Notes: a model not told the origin generated them from the sequence alone. Positions 53,972 to 63,349 are shown, counted from the stretch's first letter. The stretch: DNA of 64,000 nucleotides from Methylocystaceae bacterium (GCA_009773555.1 WSXZ01000013.1:1-64000); one strand, 5' to 3'. Program-made: numbers and translations.

Positions 53972-54727
53972 TCAAACTCCCTCAAGCCCGGCCTCGGCGC
54001 CGGCAGGCTCCATCGCCGCTTCGACTTCGATCGGGACGCGGCGCACGGCGCGACGCATCACCGGGCGATAGAGCTGCTTCGTGGCCTCGACGATATGGAC
54101 GCCGCCGCCGGGCAGCGAGAAGCGGCCGGCGATTCGCTCAAAGGCCGGCGCCGAGCGCAGCAGCGACGCGCGCTGGAACGGCGGCACGTAAAGCGCCTCG
54201 TCCCAATAAAGCGGCAGGAACTGCGCTTCCTGCAGCAATTGCTGCAACTGGCCGCGCGAATAGGGATGGCCCTGTCCGAAGGGCGTCGTGTCCACGCGCG
54301 CCCAAAGGCCGGTTCGACTCGGGGCGACGATCAGCACCCGGCCGCCGGGCGCAAGAATGCGCCAGACTTCTTCGAGAAGATCATGCGGGTGTTCGTCCGT
54401 CTCCAGCGCATGCACGATCAGGATGCGATCCATGCTGGCGTCAGGCAGCGGCGTCATCGACGGCTCCACCAAAGCCGAGGCGGAGCGCCCGTCGAGCGGC
54501 CAATGGACGACGCCCTGCGTGGCGGGCATGAAGGCGAGAACCCGCTGCGCCTTCTCCCGAAAACTGTCGAGATAAGGCGTCGCATAGCCAAGGCCGAGCA
54601 CGCGCAGCCCCGCATGGTCCTGCCAGCGCGTGCGCACCAGCCGCGACACCAGGCGGCGCGCGACCTCTCCCAGCGCCGTGTCGTAAAAGGCCCGCAAATC
54701 GACGACGTCGAGCATGGCCCCGATCAT
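53972..54727 (-). CDS. Class I SAM-dependent methyltransferase
   Basis: A 251-residue methyltransferase-11 type protein: SAM motif LRVLGLGYATPYLDSFRE near residue 40, an acidic strand and the LPDASMDRILIVHALE motif near 95, then EEVWRILAPGGRVLIVAPSR. This form is commonly found next to gloB in alphaproteobacteria, and gloB is the divergent neighbour here. Substrate unknown. An internal ATG at 54715 is an alternative start. Confidence 0.88.
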   Translation of the reverse strand: MIGAMLDVVDLRAFYDTALGEVARRLVSRLVRTRWQDHAGLRVLGLGYATPYLDSFREKAQRVLAFMPATQGVVHWPLDGRSASALVEPSMTPLPDASMDRILIVHALETDEHPHDLLEEVWRILAPGGRVLIVAPSRTGLWARVDTTPFGQGHPYSRGQLQQLLQEAQFLPLYWDEALYVPPFQRASLLRSAPAFERIAGRFSLPGGGVHIVEATKQLYRPVMRRAVRRVPIEVEAAMEPAGAEAGLEGV

Positions 54728-54832
54728 CGACTCAATCGATCAGTGGCGCAAGGCGCGCCGGTCGCGCGCGTTCGGCTGTCGCGTTTTTTTGCGAAGCGGT
54801 ATGATAGACAGCCGCCCAAGGAGACGACGCCC

Positions 54833-55609
54833 ATGGCATTGGAAGTCGCGCAGTTTATCTGCCTGAATGACAATTTCGGCCTGCTCGTTCATGAGCCGGA
54901 GCTCGGGGCGACCGCGAGCGTCGACGCGCCGGACGGCGAAGCGATCGCCAAAGAGGCGGAGCGGCGCGGCTGGCCGCTGACGCATCTGCTGCTGACCCAT
55001 CACCACGCCGATCACGTGCAGGGAACGCAGACGCTCAAGATGCGCTTTCCGCACATGAAGGTGATCGGGGCCGCCAAGGACGCGCATCGACTGCCGCCGC
55101 TCGATCGCGCGGTTTCGGAGGGCGATAGCGTGGAAGTCGGCGAGGCGCGCGCGCGCGTCATTGAAACGCCCGGCCATACGCTTGGACACATCGCCTATTA
55201 TTTCGGCGACGATGAAATTTTGTTTGTTGGCGACACGCTGTTCTCGCTCGGCTGCGGCCGCGTTTTCGAGGGCACCATGGACATGATGCGCCTCACGCTC
55301 GAAACGCTCGCCAATCTGCCCGGCGAAACACAGGTGTATTGCGGACACGAATATACGCAGGCTAACGCCAAATTCGCGCTCGCCGTCGATCCCGACAATC
55401 CGGTGCTGCGCGAACGGGCGCAAACGGTCGCCGAGCTGCGCAAAGACAGAAAATTCACGCTGCCGACGACGATCGCGCTCGAGAACGCCACAAACCCGTT
55501 CCTGCGGGTCGAGGACCCGAGCGTGAAGGCCGCGATGGGCATGCAGGACGCCGATCCTTTCGCCGTGTTCGCGGCGATGCGCGAACGCAAGAACAGTTTC
55601 GCCGCATGA
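54833..55609 (+). CDS. gloB: Hydroxyacylglutathione hydrolase (glyoxalase II)
   Basis: GloB hydrolyses S-lactoylglutathione to lactate and glutathione, completing methylglyoxal detoxification. The 258-residue metallo-beta-lactamase-fold enzyme has the metal site THHHADH (His56, His58, Asp60, His61), ETPGHTLGHIAYYF, FVGDTLFSLGCGR and YCGHEY, and the C-terminal glyoxalase II domain (NPVLRERAQTV ... NPFLR). The ATG at 54833 has AAGGAG nine bases upstream; the long open frame before it is spurious. It overlaps the cupin gene by ATGA. Confidence 0.95.
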   Translation: MALEVAQFICLNDNFGLLVHEPELGATASVDAPDGEAIAKEAERRGWPLTHLLLTHHHADHVQGTQTLKMRFPHMKVIGAAKDAHRLPPLDRAVSEGDSVEVGEARARVIETPGHTLGHIAYYFGDDEILFVGDTLFSLGCGRVFEGTMDMMRLTLETLANLPGETQVYCGHEYTQANAKFALAVDPDNPVLRERAQTVAELRKDRKFTLPTTIALENATNPFLRVEDPSVKAAMGMQDADPFAVFAAMRERKNSFAA

Positions 55610-56061
55610 CAAGCGCGCTTTCGACGCAGGAGGTCGTGCGGCTTCTCGATCTCGCGCCGCATCCCGAGGGCGGCTTTTATCGGCAGACCTTTCGCGATCC
55701 CATGCCGGTCGACGGCTCCCGCGCCGCGTCGACGGCGATCTATTATCTGCTCCCTGGCGGCGAAATGTCCCACTGGCATCGGGTCGACGCCGCCGAAGTC
55801 TGGCACTTTTACGCCGGCGCGGCGCTGGAGCTTAAGATCGCGGCGCAGGGCGCCCCGACCGAAGTCTTGCGCCTGGGCGCCGAACTCGCGGCGGGCGAGC
55901 GGCCGCAAGCTGTGGTGCCCGCGGGCGTGTGGCAGTCGGCGAAAAGCCTCGGCCGGGGGGCGAGCGAATGGACCCTCGTCGGCTGCACGGTCGCGCCGGG
56001 CTTCGAATTCGCCGGATTCGAGCTGGCCCCGGCGGACTTCTCGCCCGACCCTTTGCCTTGA
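55606..56061 (+). CDS. DUF985-type cupin
   Basis: A 151-residue single-domain cupin. VVRLLDLAPHPEGGFYRQTF and AIYYLLPGGEMSHWHRVDAAEVWHFY (here in two parts) supply the metal-binding histidines, with a second cupin motif QAVVPAGVWQSA. The family has no settled function; distant relatives are sugar epimerase-like. It overlaps gloB by 4 bases (ATGA) and is probably translated with it. Confidence 0.9.
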   Translation: MTSALSTQEVVRLLDLAPHPEGGFYRQTFRDPMPVDGSRAASTAIYYLLPGGEMSHWHRVDAAEVWHFYAGAALELKIAAQGAPTEVLRLGAELAAGERPQAVVPAGVWQSAKSLGRGASEWTLVGCTVAPGFEFAGFELAPADFSPDPLP

Positions 56062-56151
56062 ACGCAAGGGCTTTTCGTCCCATCGGGGGCTTTGACCGAC
56101 CCGGCGGATAGTGTATCGGGTCGCAGACAATAAAAATGAGGAAATGTCCGA

Positions 56152-56991
56152 ATGTGTTGGAGTGGAGAGGCGTCAGCGGTGTTGGCGACGGCGGGGATCG
56201 CCGGCGCGGCCTATTCGGCGCTCAAAAAGGACCCCGAACCGCTCGCCCTCTGGGTCTGCCTTCTCTACTTCGCCAGCATGGAGTCGCTTCAGGCGGTCGC
56301 CTACTCGGTCTTGAATCAATGCGACTCGCCGCTCAACCAATTGATGACCATGTTTGGTTATCTCCACATCACATTCCAGCCCTTCTTCATTAACGCCGTC
56401 GCGCTTTATTTCATGCCCAAGGACAGCGCCCGCATCATCGCGCCCTGGGCCTATTTCGGCTGCTTCGTCGCGGCCATCGCCATGCTGCTCCAGCTGTATC
56501 CCTTCGCCTGGGCTGGACACTGCGCCGCCGGACGACCGCTCTGCGGCGACATGCTGTGCACGGTCCGCGGCGAATGGCACATCGCCTGGCTGCTGCCGAC
56601 GAATGGCCTTGGCAATTCCATGGTCGATAACGCCTATCTCGGCCGCGGCTACATCGAATATCCGCTGATGGCCTTCTACATCCCAGCGCTCTTCGGCAGC
56701 TGGCGCTTCATCCTGTTTTCCTGGCTTGCGGGGCCGTTTCTCGCCGGTCTGACGACCAGCAACATCAATGAATGGCCGGCGGTCTGGTGTCTGTTCTCGA
56801 TCGGGCTCGTGCTCGCCATCATCAAGACGCCGCTGCGCTATCACCTGCACGTCGGCGACCCGTGGTGGATGATGTTGATCAAATGGTGGAAGCGGCGCAA
56901 AGCGGCGGCAAAGGCGGCCCTCGCCGCGGCGGCGCCGCAGCCGGCCGAGCCGGTCGCTCTCCTCACCGAGGTCAAAGAGCCGGCGGAATAA
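56152..56991 (+). CDS. Multi-pass membrane protein, DUF5765-like
   Basis: A 279-residue integral membrane protein with about seven hydrophobic segments, starting MCWSGEASAVLATAGIAGAA. Conserved-looking polar residues lie in helices (YFASMESLQAVAYSV, YLHITFQPFFINAVAL), and histidines H72 and several glutamates could bind a ligand or metal. The N-terminal MCWS.EAS signature resembles an uncharacterised DUF5765 group. The last 35 residues are an alanine-rich cytoplasmic tail. GAGGAAA lies ahead of the ATG. It meets pxpC end to end, convergent. Confidence 0.75.
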   Translation: MCWSGEASAVLATAGIAGAAYSALKKDPEPLALWVCLLYFASMESLQAVAYSVLNQCDSPLNQLMTMFGYLHITFQPFFINAVALYFMPKDSARIIAPWAYFGCFVAAIAMLLQLYPFAWAGHCAAGRPLCGDMLCTVRGEWHIAWLLPTNGLGNSMVDNAYLGRGYIEYPLMAFYIPALFGSWRFILFSWLAGPFLAGLTTSNINEWPAVWCLFSIGLVLAIIKTPLRYHLHVGDPWWMMLIKWWKRRKAAAKAALAAAAPQPAEPVALLTEVKEPAE

Positions 56992-57990
56992 TCAGTCTCG
57001 CGCGTTGACGACGCCGCCGACGAGATTTTCCGCCAGCAGCGACTCGGTGGTCATCTCGGCGCCGAGAGGCTCGCGCGTCCCGCCGGCCTCGAGGGCCGCA
57101 AAATAGGCGCGGCGGGCGGCGACCGCCTCGTCCCACTCTACGGCGCGGAAGGACAGGTCTTCGCCGGGACGCAATTGCGCCAGCCGGCCGAGATCCGCCC
57201 CGATCACCGTCGCGATCTTCGGATAGCCGCCGGTCGGCTGTCGGTCCGCCATCAGCGCGAGCGGCGCGCCGTCGCCGGGGATCTGAATAGCGCCCATGGC
57301 CACCCCGTCGGAGACGATGTCATGTCCGCGCCGATGGCGGATCGCCGGACCCTCAAGCCGATAGGCCATGCGATCGCTGCGGGCGCCGATGCGCCAGCGC
57401 GCGTTCAGAAAGGCCTCGATCTCCTCCGGCGTGAAATAATCCTCCTGAGGCCCGAGAAGAACGCGGATCGGCGCGCCGCTTGCGGCGAGCCAAGGCGCCG
57501 CCAAGGCCAGCGGCTCGAGCGGCGGCTCCGCCGCCTCGGCGAGCATCAAGGCGTCGCCGGCGGCGAGCGGCTTGGGCCCGAGGCCGGACCGGGCGTGCGT
57601 CGCGCGCGAACCGAGCGTCGGCGCGAGATCGAGCGTTCCGCCGACGGCGACATAGCACCAGGCCCCTGACGCGCCGGCGCGCAGCACGAGCCGTGCGCCG
57701 TCGGCAAGCGGCAGCAGGCACGCCGGCGGCATTGGCCGCCCTTCGAGCCGGATGTCGAAATCGCCTCCCGCGACAGCGACGCAAAGCGTCGCGCCTTCCG
57801 CCCGAAGCGTCATGCCCCCAAGCGAAACTTCGATTGCGCTGTCGGCGCCGGCGGCGCGCGTCGCGACAAGATAAGCGCCAAGATCCATCGGCCCCGCCGG
57901 CGTGACGCCGTAGCGCGAATGCCCGAAACGCCCCTCGTCCTGGATCGTGACGCCGGGCCCGGCGGCCTCGATAAGGAGCCGCGCGCTCAA
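56992..57990 (-). CDS. pxpC: 5-oxoprolinase subunit PxpC
   Basis: One of the three subunits of the prokaryotic ATP-dependent 5-oxoprolinase that opens pyroglutamate to glutamate. The 332-residue protein is of the biotin-dependent carboxyltransferase/KipA type: IEAAGPGVTIQDEGRFGHSR, YGVTPAGPMDLGAYLVA, and IQIPGDGAPLALMADRQPTGGYPKIA (in two blocks). It overlaps pxpB by ATGA and is the last gene of the operon. Confidence 0.93.
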   Translation of the reverse strand: MSARLLIEAAGPGVTIQDEGRFGHSRYGVTPAGPMDLGAYLVATRAAGADSAIEVSLGGMTLRAEGATLCVAVAGGDFDIRLEGRPMPPACLLPLADGARLVLRAGASGAWCYVAVGGTLDLAPTLGSRATHARSGLGPKPLAAGDALMLAEAAEPPLEPLALAAPWLAASGAPIRVLLGPQEDYFTPEEIEAFLNARWRIGARSDRMAYRLEGPAIRHRRGHDIVSDGVAMGAIQIPGDGAPLALMADRQPTGGYPKIATVIGADLGRLAQLRPGEDLSFRAVEWDEAVAARRAYFAALEAGGTREPLGAEMTTESLLAENLVGGVVNARD

Positions 57991-58724
57991 AGCAGCGTCT
58001 CCCGGCGCGCCACCGTCTCGCCGGCCAGGGCGCGCGCATCGAGCGATAGAAATGTCTCGGCGTCGATCGGCTCGAAGCGCACGGCGTCGCCCGGCGCGAC
58101 AAGAAAAGGCGGGTCGCGCTTCAGCGCGAACATGCGCTCAGGCGTGCGCCCGACGACATACCAACCGGTGGGCATCGGATTGGCGGCGATCAAAGAGAGC
58201 GCGCCGCCGATCAGCGCCCCGCCCTGCGGCGTCGGACCGCGGGGGGTGGCGCGCCGCGGGATCGCGAGCGCCTGCGGCAGCCCGCCGAGATAGCACCACC
58301 CCGGCGCGAAACCATACATGTAGGCGCGATAGTCGGCGCCGGCGTGCAGCTGCGCCAGCGATTGCGCCGTCTGCCCGAGCAGCGCGGCGGCTTCGCCAAT
58401 GTCTTCCGCAAACTCGGGATCATAGCAGCAGGGAATGGTCCAGCGCGCAGCCGGCTGCAGCGCCCGCGCGTCCGCATCAAGAGGCGCGATCAGACCTTCG
58501 ATCGCTGCAATCAGCGCCGCGCGCGAAATTTCAAGCGGCTCGTAGCGCAGGAACAGCGCGCGATAGGTGGGCGTCGTTTCGCGCAGGCCCGCCGGCGGCG
58601 CGGCGCGAAGACGCTCGTCGAGCGCCAGCACGCGGGCGTTGACGGCGGGATCGACGCTGTCGCCGAATTCCACTGAAAGCGCCGACTCGCCGCAGTCGAG
58701 GAAGCGCGGCGTCTCATCATCCAT
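57987..58724 (-). CDS. pxpB: 5-oxoprolinase subunit PxpB
   Basis: The KipI-type subunit of 5-oxoprolinase, 245 residues: FLDCGESALSVEFGDSVDP at the N-terminus, the central TIPCCYDPEFAEDI, VYMYGFAPGWCYLGGLP-type motif (here YRAYMYGFAPGWCYLGGLPQ), RRATPRGPTPQGG and NPMPTGWYVVGRTP. All expected blocks are present. Five bases after pxpA and overlapping pxpC by 4 bases, so the three subunits are translated together. Confidence 0.94.
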   Translation of the reverse strand: MDDETPRFLDCGESALSVEFGDSVDPAVNARVLALDERLRAAPPAGLRETTPTYRALFLRYEPLEISRAALIAAIEGLIAPLDADARALQPAARWTIPCCYDPEFAEDIGEAAALLGQTAQSLAQLHAGADYRAYMYGFAPGWCYLGGLPQALAIPRRATPRGPTPQGGALIGGALSLIAANPMPTGWYVVGRTPERMFALKRDPPFLVAPGDAVRFEPIDAETFLSLDARALAGETVARRETLL

Positions 58725-58729
58725 TGCGG

Positions 58730-59506
58730 TCAGGCTCCTGCGAAGGCGCGCAGCTTCCAGCCGTCGCCTTCAAGCGCGGCGCGCAGCCTCCGGGCCATTT
58801 CAACCGCAAGCGGCGAATCGCCGTGAACGCAGACCGAGTCGATTTGCGTCGGCAGGAGTTTGCCGCTGATGGTCCCGAGACCGCCGCGCGCAAGCATGTC
58901 GCGCACGCGGGCGCAGGCTCTTTCGATATCCTCGATCACCGCGCCTTCTTCCGATCGCGGCTGCAGGCGTCCGTCGTCCATATAGGCGCGGTCGGCGAAA
59001 ATTTCATTCACGACGCGCAGCCCCGCGCGCGCGCCGGCGTGCGTTTGCTCGGACAGCGCAATCGCGAGCAGCGCGAGCGACCGATCGACGCCGCGGACCG
59101 CGCGGGCGATGGCGTCCGCGACATCGGCGTCGCGCTCGGCGATATTTGCGAGCGCGCCATGCGCCTTCACATGCGTGATTCGATGTCCGCTCAGAACCGC
59201 CAGCGCTTGCGCCGCGCCGAGCTGATAGGCGACGGCGCGTTCGATCTCCCGAGCGCTCATCGGCAAACTGCGCCGCCCGAAACCTGCGAGGTCCGGAAAG
59301 GCGACGTGGGCGCCGACGGCGACTCCCTTTTCTTTGGCGCGCGCAAATGTCGTCGCCATGATGTCGGGGTCGCCGGCGTGGAAGCCGCAAGCGACATTGG
59401 CGCTCGTCACGATGTCGAGCATGGCGTCGTCGTCGCCCATGCGCCAATGGCCGAAACCTTCCCCGAGGTCGGCGTTAAGATCGATGGCGCGAGAGGCGGA
59501 AGTCAT
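58730..59506 (-). CDS. pxpA: 5-oxoprolinase subunit PxpA (LamB/YcsF)
   Basis: The LamB/YcsF subunit, 258 residues, thought to bind and activate 5-oxoproline. DLNADLGEGFGHWRMGDD, ANVACGFHAGDPDIM, GAHVAFPDLAGFGRR and HVKAHGALANIA are the family motifs. The ATG at 59506 starts the normal protein; the open frame continues 21 codons further without a ribosome site. First gene of pxpABC. Confidence 0.95.
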   Translation of the reverse strand: MTSASRAIDLNADLGEGFGHWRMGDDDAMLDIVTSANVACGFHAGDPDIMATTFARAKEKGVAVGAHVAFPDLAGFGRRSLPMSAREIERAVAYQLGAAQALAVLSGHRITHVKAHGALANIAERDADVADAIARAVRGVDRSLALLAIALSEQTHAGARAGLRVVNEIFADRAYMDDGRLQPRSEEGAVIEDIERACARVRDMLARGGLGTISGKLLPTQIDSVCVHGDSPLAVEMARRLRAALEGDGWKLRAFAGA

Positions 59507-59788
59507 GAGAAATGCGAGTCGCCTTTGAAGAGGGGCCGCGAGATTGGCGCAACCGCGCTGCGGCGGCAATGCGCAACGCTCGGTCAGTCTGCGCCCTACA
59601 ACTTCTTATGGCTTCAGCGCCGCGATTGTCGGCCTGTGACATAGCGATCCGATGCAGCGAAGATCGGCACAAACCCGCACAAATAGGGCAAGGTGGCGCT
59701 TGACAAAGACAGTGCCCTTTGGTGAAGCTATATCGCGGCGAAGCCGGAAAAAAGAGCCACTGGCTGGCTCAACGTGGGAGGAAAAAAT

Positions 59789-59866
59789 ATGCAGTATCTT
59801 ATCCCGGGACTCATGCTCGCTATCGTCATCGGCGGCGCTCTCGTCGCGATGAAGATTGGCCGCTAA
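59789..59866 (+). CDS. 25-residue membrane microprotein
   Basis: MQYLIPGLMLAIVIGGALVA followed by MKIGR: a single hydrophobic helix with a short basic end. GGGAGG lies eight bases before the ATG, one of the best ribosome sites in the window. It stands alone in the 502-base gap between pxpA and the broken kinase, in an otherwise empty stretch; TTGACA occurs at 59700-59705, though no well-spaced -10 is seen. No family recognised. The combination of strong ribosome site and clean helix makes chance less likely. Confidence 0.55.
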   Translation: MQYLIPGLMLAIVIGGALVAMKIGR

Positions 59867-60008
59867 GGTCAAGAAAAGTAAGGCCTTTCCATACGGTCCG
59901 TTGGCAAGCACCAGCTTGGCCTAAGCGTCGGCGTTGTTGCGCCAACGGACTGAGCTGCTCCGGTTCAGCTCTCGTTTCCCACCGGCCCCTCTTCCATCAT
60001 TGTTCGGA

Positions 60009-62195
60009 CTACTCCGCCGCGAGCGCTTGCGGCGGCGGAAACGCGATTTCGATCAGCGTGCCTTCATTGTGACGGCTGTTGATGCTGAATGAGGCGTGAT
60101 TCGCCTCAATCAATGCCTTTGTCAGCGGGAGACCAAGCCCCGTCCCGCTCGCCCTGCGCAATGCGCCAACCTGCCGGAACGGCTCCAAGGCGGTTGCGAC
60201 ATCCGCCTCCGACATGCCGATCCCCGTGTCCTTGACCCGGATGACGACAGAGCCGGCGTCGTTCAGCGCGCTCGACACGATGACCTGACCGCCCGGCTCG
60301 TTGAACTTCACCGCATTCGACAGAAGATTGAGAAGAATCTGCTTGAGCGAGCGCGCATCGGCCCGCAGCGGCGGAAGGCCCGCCGCAAGCGCGAGACGCA
60401 TGACGACGCGCCCCTGATTGGCCTGGGCCTGCATGATCGACGCGCATTCGGCGATGGTTGCATTGGCGTCGACGAGCGAGAACGAAAGCTCCATCTTGCC
60501 AGCTTCGATCTTGGAGAGATCCAAAAGATCGTTGACGAGGGATAAGACATGCGCGCCGGAAGCGCGGATGTCTTTCAAATATTCCTTGTAGCGGGGAGAG
60601 CCGATCGGCCCGAGACGCTCCTCCATCATCACTTCCGCAAAGCCCATGATGGCGTTCAGCGGCGTGCGAATCTCATGCGATATGCGGGTCAGGAAATCGG
60701 ACTTCGCCGCATTGGCGCTTTCGGCGGCAAGACGCGCCGCTTCAAACCAACACCATTGGCCTTCCATCGGCGAAGATCCGGCGCAGGATGAGATCGACGG
60801 GGACGCTGCCGCGCAGCGGCGCTGTAGCCAGCGATACGCGCGCGTCGGCGTGCGGCTGGGCGTCAGAAAAACGCTGACGGAGGATTTGCGCGTCGGTTGG
60901 GCTGAAAAAAGACGTCAGGTTGCGGCTCTCAAGCGCAGTCGCCTCCGTCGCCAGGCAAGCCGCGAAGGGCGCGTTGGCTCTCACGATCATCCCGTCCGCC
61001 GCCACGATCGCAAGCGGCGCGCGCGAGAGGTCGAAAGCCGCGCCAAGCAGCGCGCTCTCGGACTTCGCCCGCGCAAGCTTTTCTTCGAGCGCGCGCGCGA
61101 GCGCCAGGGCGCTTTGCTCCGGGCCCGGCGCGATGAGTTCGAGATTGCGACGCGTCGGCGCCGCTGGCTCGTCAGGATCGAGCTCCGACAGCGCCGCGGC
61201 CTCCGCTGCGGGGATGACGAGATCGCCTTCCGTGAGCGCCCGCGCGATTTCGTCAAACGCCAGGCGTTCGCTCGAACTGAGCGCCTCTCCCACATCGACG
61301 CGCTGCGAAGCCGGCGCGCGGAGCATCACGACATTGTCGAGCGATGGCTCGAAGGCGTTCTCTTCAAAACTCGAATCGACGCCCGTCGCCGCAGTGGGTT
61401 CGGCGGCTCGCGCGCGATTGATGCGCAACACGCCATAACCCTGATAGCCGAGAAACCGCCCTGCGGAATCCGTCATCTGCCGAGCGCCGAGCGTCGTCGG
61501 CACGCATCCGGCATCCCCTTCGAAGGGCCATTCGACCTCGACGCCGCTCCACGCACGGCGCGAGGCGACGGCGCGGACAAATGCAGCGTCGAGCGCAAGG
61601 GCTTGCGTCGCATCCTGCACTGAACGGCCGAGGATGTCGGCGGCTTTTTCGCCCACCACGTCGGCGAGCGTGTGGGTCACGGCGGTGAATCGTCCTGCCG
61701 CGTCGGTCTTCCATAAAAAGCGCGGCGAACGCGCGCCGTGTCGCGCCGCCAGGCTGCGGCGGAGGGCCGCCGTCTCATCGCTGACCCGCGCTTCAGCCGC
61801 GCGCGGTTCCTGAGCTGGCGAATCCGCGCGAACGCCAAGTCGCCGCTTTCCGCGGCGAAGCTGCGGCAGAGAAAAGTGACCGTTTGCGGCTGCCCGGAAA
61901 CACGAAAGCGCAGCCGCTCAAGACGAAGACCTGGGCGGCAGCGCAGTTCGCCGACAAGCTCGGCCAGACGTCGCGACCCCGGATCGTCGCCGCGAAACAG
62001 GCGTTCGGCGAGCGCGCCGGCGTCTTCGCCAAAGACCGCGCGGGCGGACTCGTTCAGAAAAGCAATGCGCAGGGGATCGCCGCCCGCCGCGACAATTGGC
62101 GCGCCGGAGGCGTCGAGCGCGGAAAAAACAGGATTTGCCGCCACGCAAGCGGCTGCTCGCGCGTCTTCCTCGAGGTCCTGCTGCGAACCGTCCAT
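60009..62195 (-). pseudogene. PAS-domain sensor histidine kinase, broken by two frameshifts
   Basis: Three overlapping frames together form one kinase of about 725 residues. Segment 1 (62195 to about 61825) has a PAS start (DPLRIAFLNESARAVFG). After a shift near 61820-61830 the second frame reads SPAQEPRAAEARVSDETAAL, a second PAS (RFLWKTDAAGRFTAVTHTLA, SAGRFLGYQGYGVLR) and a third (FDLSRAPLAIVAADGMIV). It ends at a TGA (60742-60744); dropping one T there restores VLVEAARLAAESANAAKSDF, the H-box ISHEIRTPLN, and the ATPase N, G1 (KDTGIGM) and G2 (GTGLGLPL) boxes. The H-box surroundings resemble the PdhS/PleC cell-cycle kinases. Either a decaying gene or two sequencing errors. Confidence 0.8.
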
Positions 62196-62365
62196 TGCCT
62201 ACCGCCTCAACCGACGGTCTCGCCCGCCGCGCGCTTCTCAGGCGTCTCGTCGGCTCGACGCTAACGGATGCAAGCAAATTAGCCGCCGCCGCGCGCAAGG
62301 TCTATGATTGTCGCGCGCCTTTCATAGTATTTCTACACTCGAGAACTACCGTCCCCGAGATCTGC

Positions 62366-62392
62366 TGCGGCGCACAAAATTGTTGCATCGCA
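62366..62392. promoter_or_regulatory. Two TGC-N3-GCA sites, likely PhaR boxes
   Basis: TGCGGCGCA (62366-62374) and TGCATCGCA (62384-62392; part of the longer palindrome GTTGCATCGCAAC) start 18 bases apart, about 120-145 bases before the first phasin gene. PhaR repressors of polyhydroxyalkanoate metabolism are known to bind TGC-N3-GCA type sequences upstream of phasin genes. The remainder of the 315-base gap (62196-62510) shows no gene. Confidence 0.5.
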
Positions 62393-62510
62393 ACATAAAA
62401 TCGGGCAGTATGACTGGACTCGCCGGATCGCCGTTGGGGCCGGGCGCGAGGCGGGTTAAATATGGTTTAGCGCGGCGCTTGTTTAATTTTTCACCGCACG
62501 GAGGTGCGCC

Positions 62511-62867
62511 ATGGTCGAAGCTGTCTACCAAATTCCCACTGAAGTCCGCGATTTTGCGGAGAAGAGCGTCGAACAGGCGCGCAAGGCCTTTGAAGGTTTC
62601 GCCGGCGCCGCGCAGAAGGCGCTCGACACTTCGGCGGAGATCCCGTTCGGGCTGCCGAGCGCCAAGGACGTCAGCGTCAAGGCCCTGTCGTTTGCCGAGG
62701 CCAATGTGAACGCGGCCTTCGATCTGGCCCAGAAGCTCGTCCACGCCAAGGACCCGCAGGAAGTCTTCAAGCTTCAGTCGGAGTTCGTTCAGGCGCAGCT
62801 GCGAGCGATCCAGGAACAGACCACGGAGCTTGGCGCGAGCCTCCAGCGCTCGACGACGAAGTCCTAA
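62511..62867 (+). CDS. Phasin
   Basis: A 118-residue helical protein that coats polyhydroxybutyrate granules. It starts MVEAVYQIPTEVRDFAEKSV, then EQARKAFEGFAGAAQKALD, and the amphipathic C-terminal region AFDLAQKLVHAKDPQEVFKL, QSEFVQAQLRAIQEQTTELG, typical of alphaproteobacterial phasins. GGAGG precedes the ATG by six bases. The second phasin follows after 14 bases, so the two form an operon behind the PhaR-like sites. Confidence 0.93.
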   Translation: MVEAVYQIPTEVRDFAEKSVEQARKAFEGFAGAAQKALDTSAEIPFGLPSAKDVSVKALSFAEANVNAAFDLAQKLVHAKDPQEVFKLQSEFVQAQLRAIQEQTTELGASLQRSTTKS

Positions 62868-62881
62868 ACGGGAGAAGCTCA

Positions 62882-63349
62882 ATGGCCAATCCGCAGAACG
62901 GTTCCCAAAAGCCAAAGGCCACGGAAACGAAACGCTTCATCCCCGGCGTTCCGGAGGCCGAGACGGCTCCGACGGCGAACGAAGCTGTCAGCGCAGAGCC
63001 GGCCCCCGCCCCTGTTGAAACGCAGACGCCGGTGATCGTCGCGGCTCCCTCTACAGCCCTCGCGATCTCCGAACCTCCAAAGCCCGCCGAAAGCGAGGCC
63101 GAAGGATTCGACCCTGCCCTCTGGCAGCAGAAGTCCATCGATCTCTGGGCGGAAAACGCCACTGCGTTCCTCGACTTCGCCGAGCGGCTCGCCAGCGCCA
63201 AGACGATCGACGAGGTGACGACGCTCCAGTCGCGTTTCGTGAGCGACCGGCTCGACACGCTGCTGCGGCAGTCGACCGAATTGATGACGTTCGCGCAACG
63301 TCTGCTGAGCTTCTCCATCGCGCCGATCTATGGCGCGCGCGCGGCGTAA
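62882..63349 (+). CDS. Second phasin-family protein with Pro/Ala-rich N-terminal extension
   Basis: A 155-residue protein. Residues about 80-150 form a phasin-type helical domain (QQKSIDLWAENATAFLDFAE, RLASAKTIDEVTTLQSRFVS, QSTELMTFAQRLL). Residues 1-80 are a disordered segment rich in Ala, Pro, Glu and Thr, absent from the first phasin. Such tails can interact with other granule proteins. GGGAGAAGC precedes the ATG. Ended by the terminator at 63374. Confidence 0.85.
   Translation: MANPQNGSQKPKATETKRFIPGVPEAETAPTANEAVSAEPAPAPVETQTPVIVAAPSTALAISEPPKPAESEAEGFDPALWQQKSIDLWAENATAFLDFAERLASAKTIDEVTTLQSRFVSDRLDTLLRQSTELMTFAQRLLSFSIAPIYGARAA

Noticed and set aside
54095-54832. A 246-codon N-terminal extension of gloB
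   Set aside because: It runs antisense through a methyltransferase; the ATG at 54833 has a ribosome site and begins the normal GloB.
60742-60767. Programmed +1 frameshift in the kinase as the main explanation
   Set aside because: A second, unrelated frameshift in the same gene makes decay or sequencing error more likely; kept only as something to exclude.
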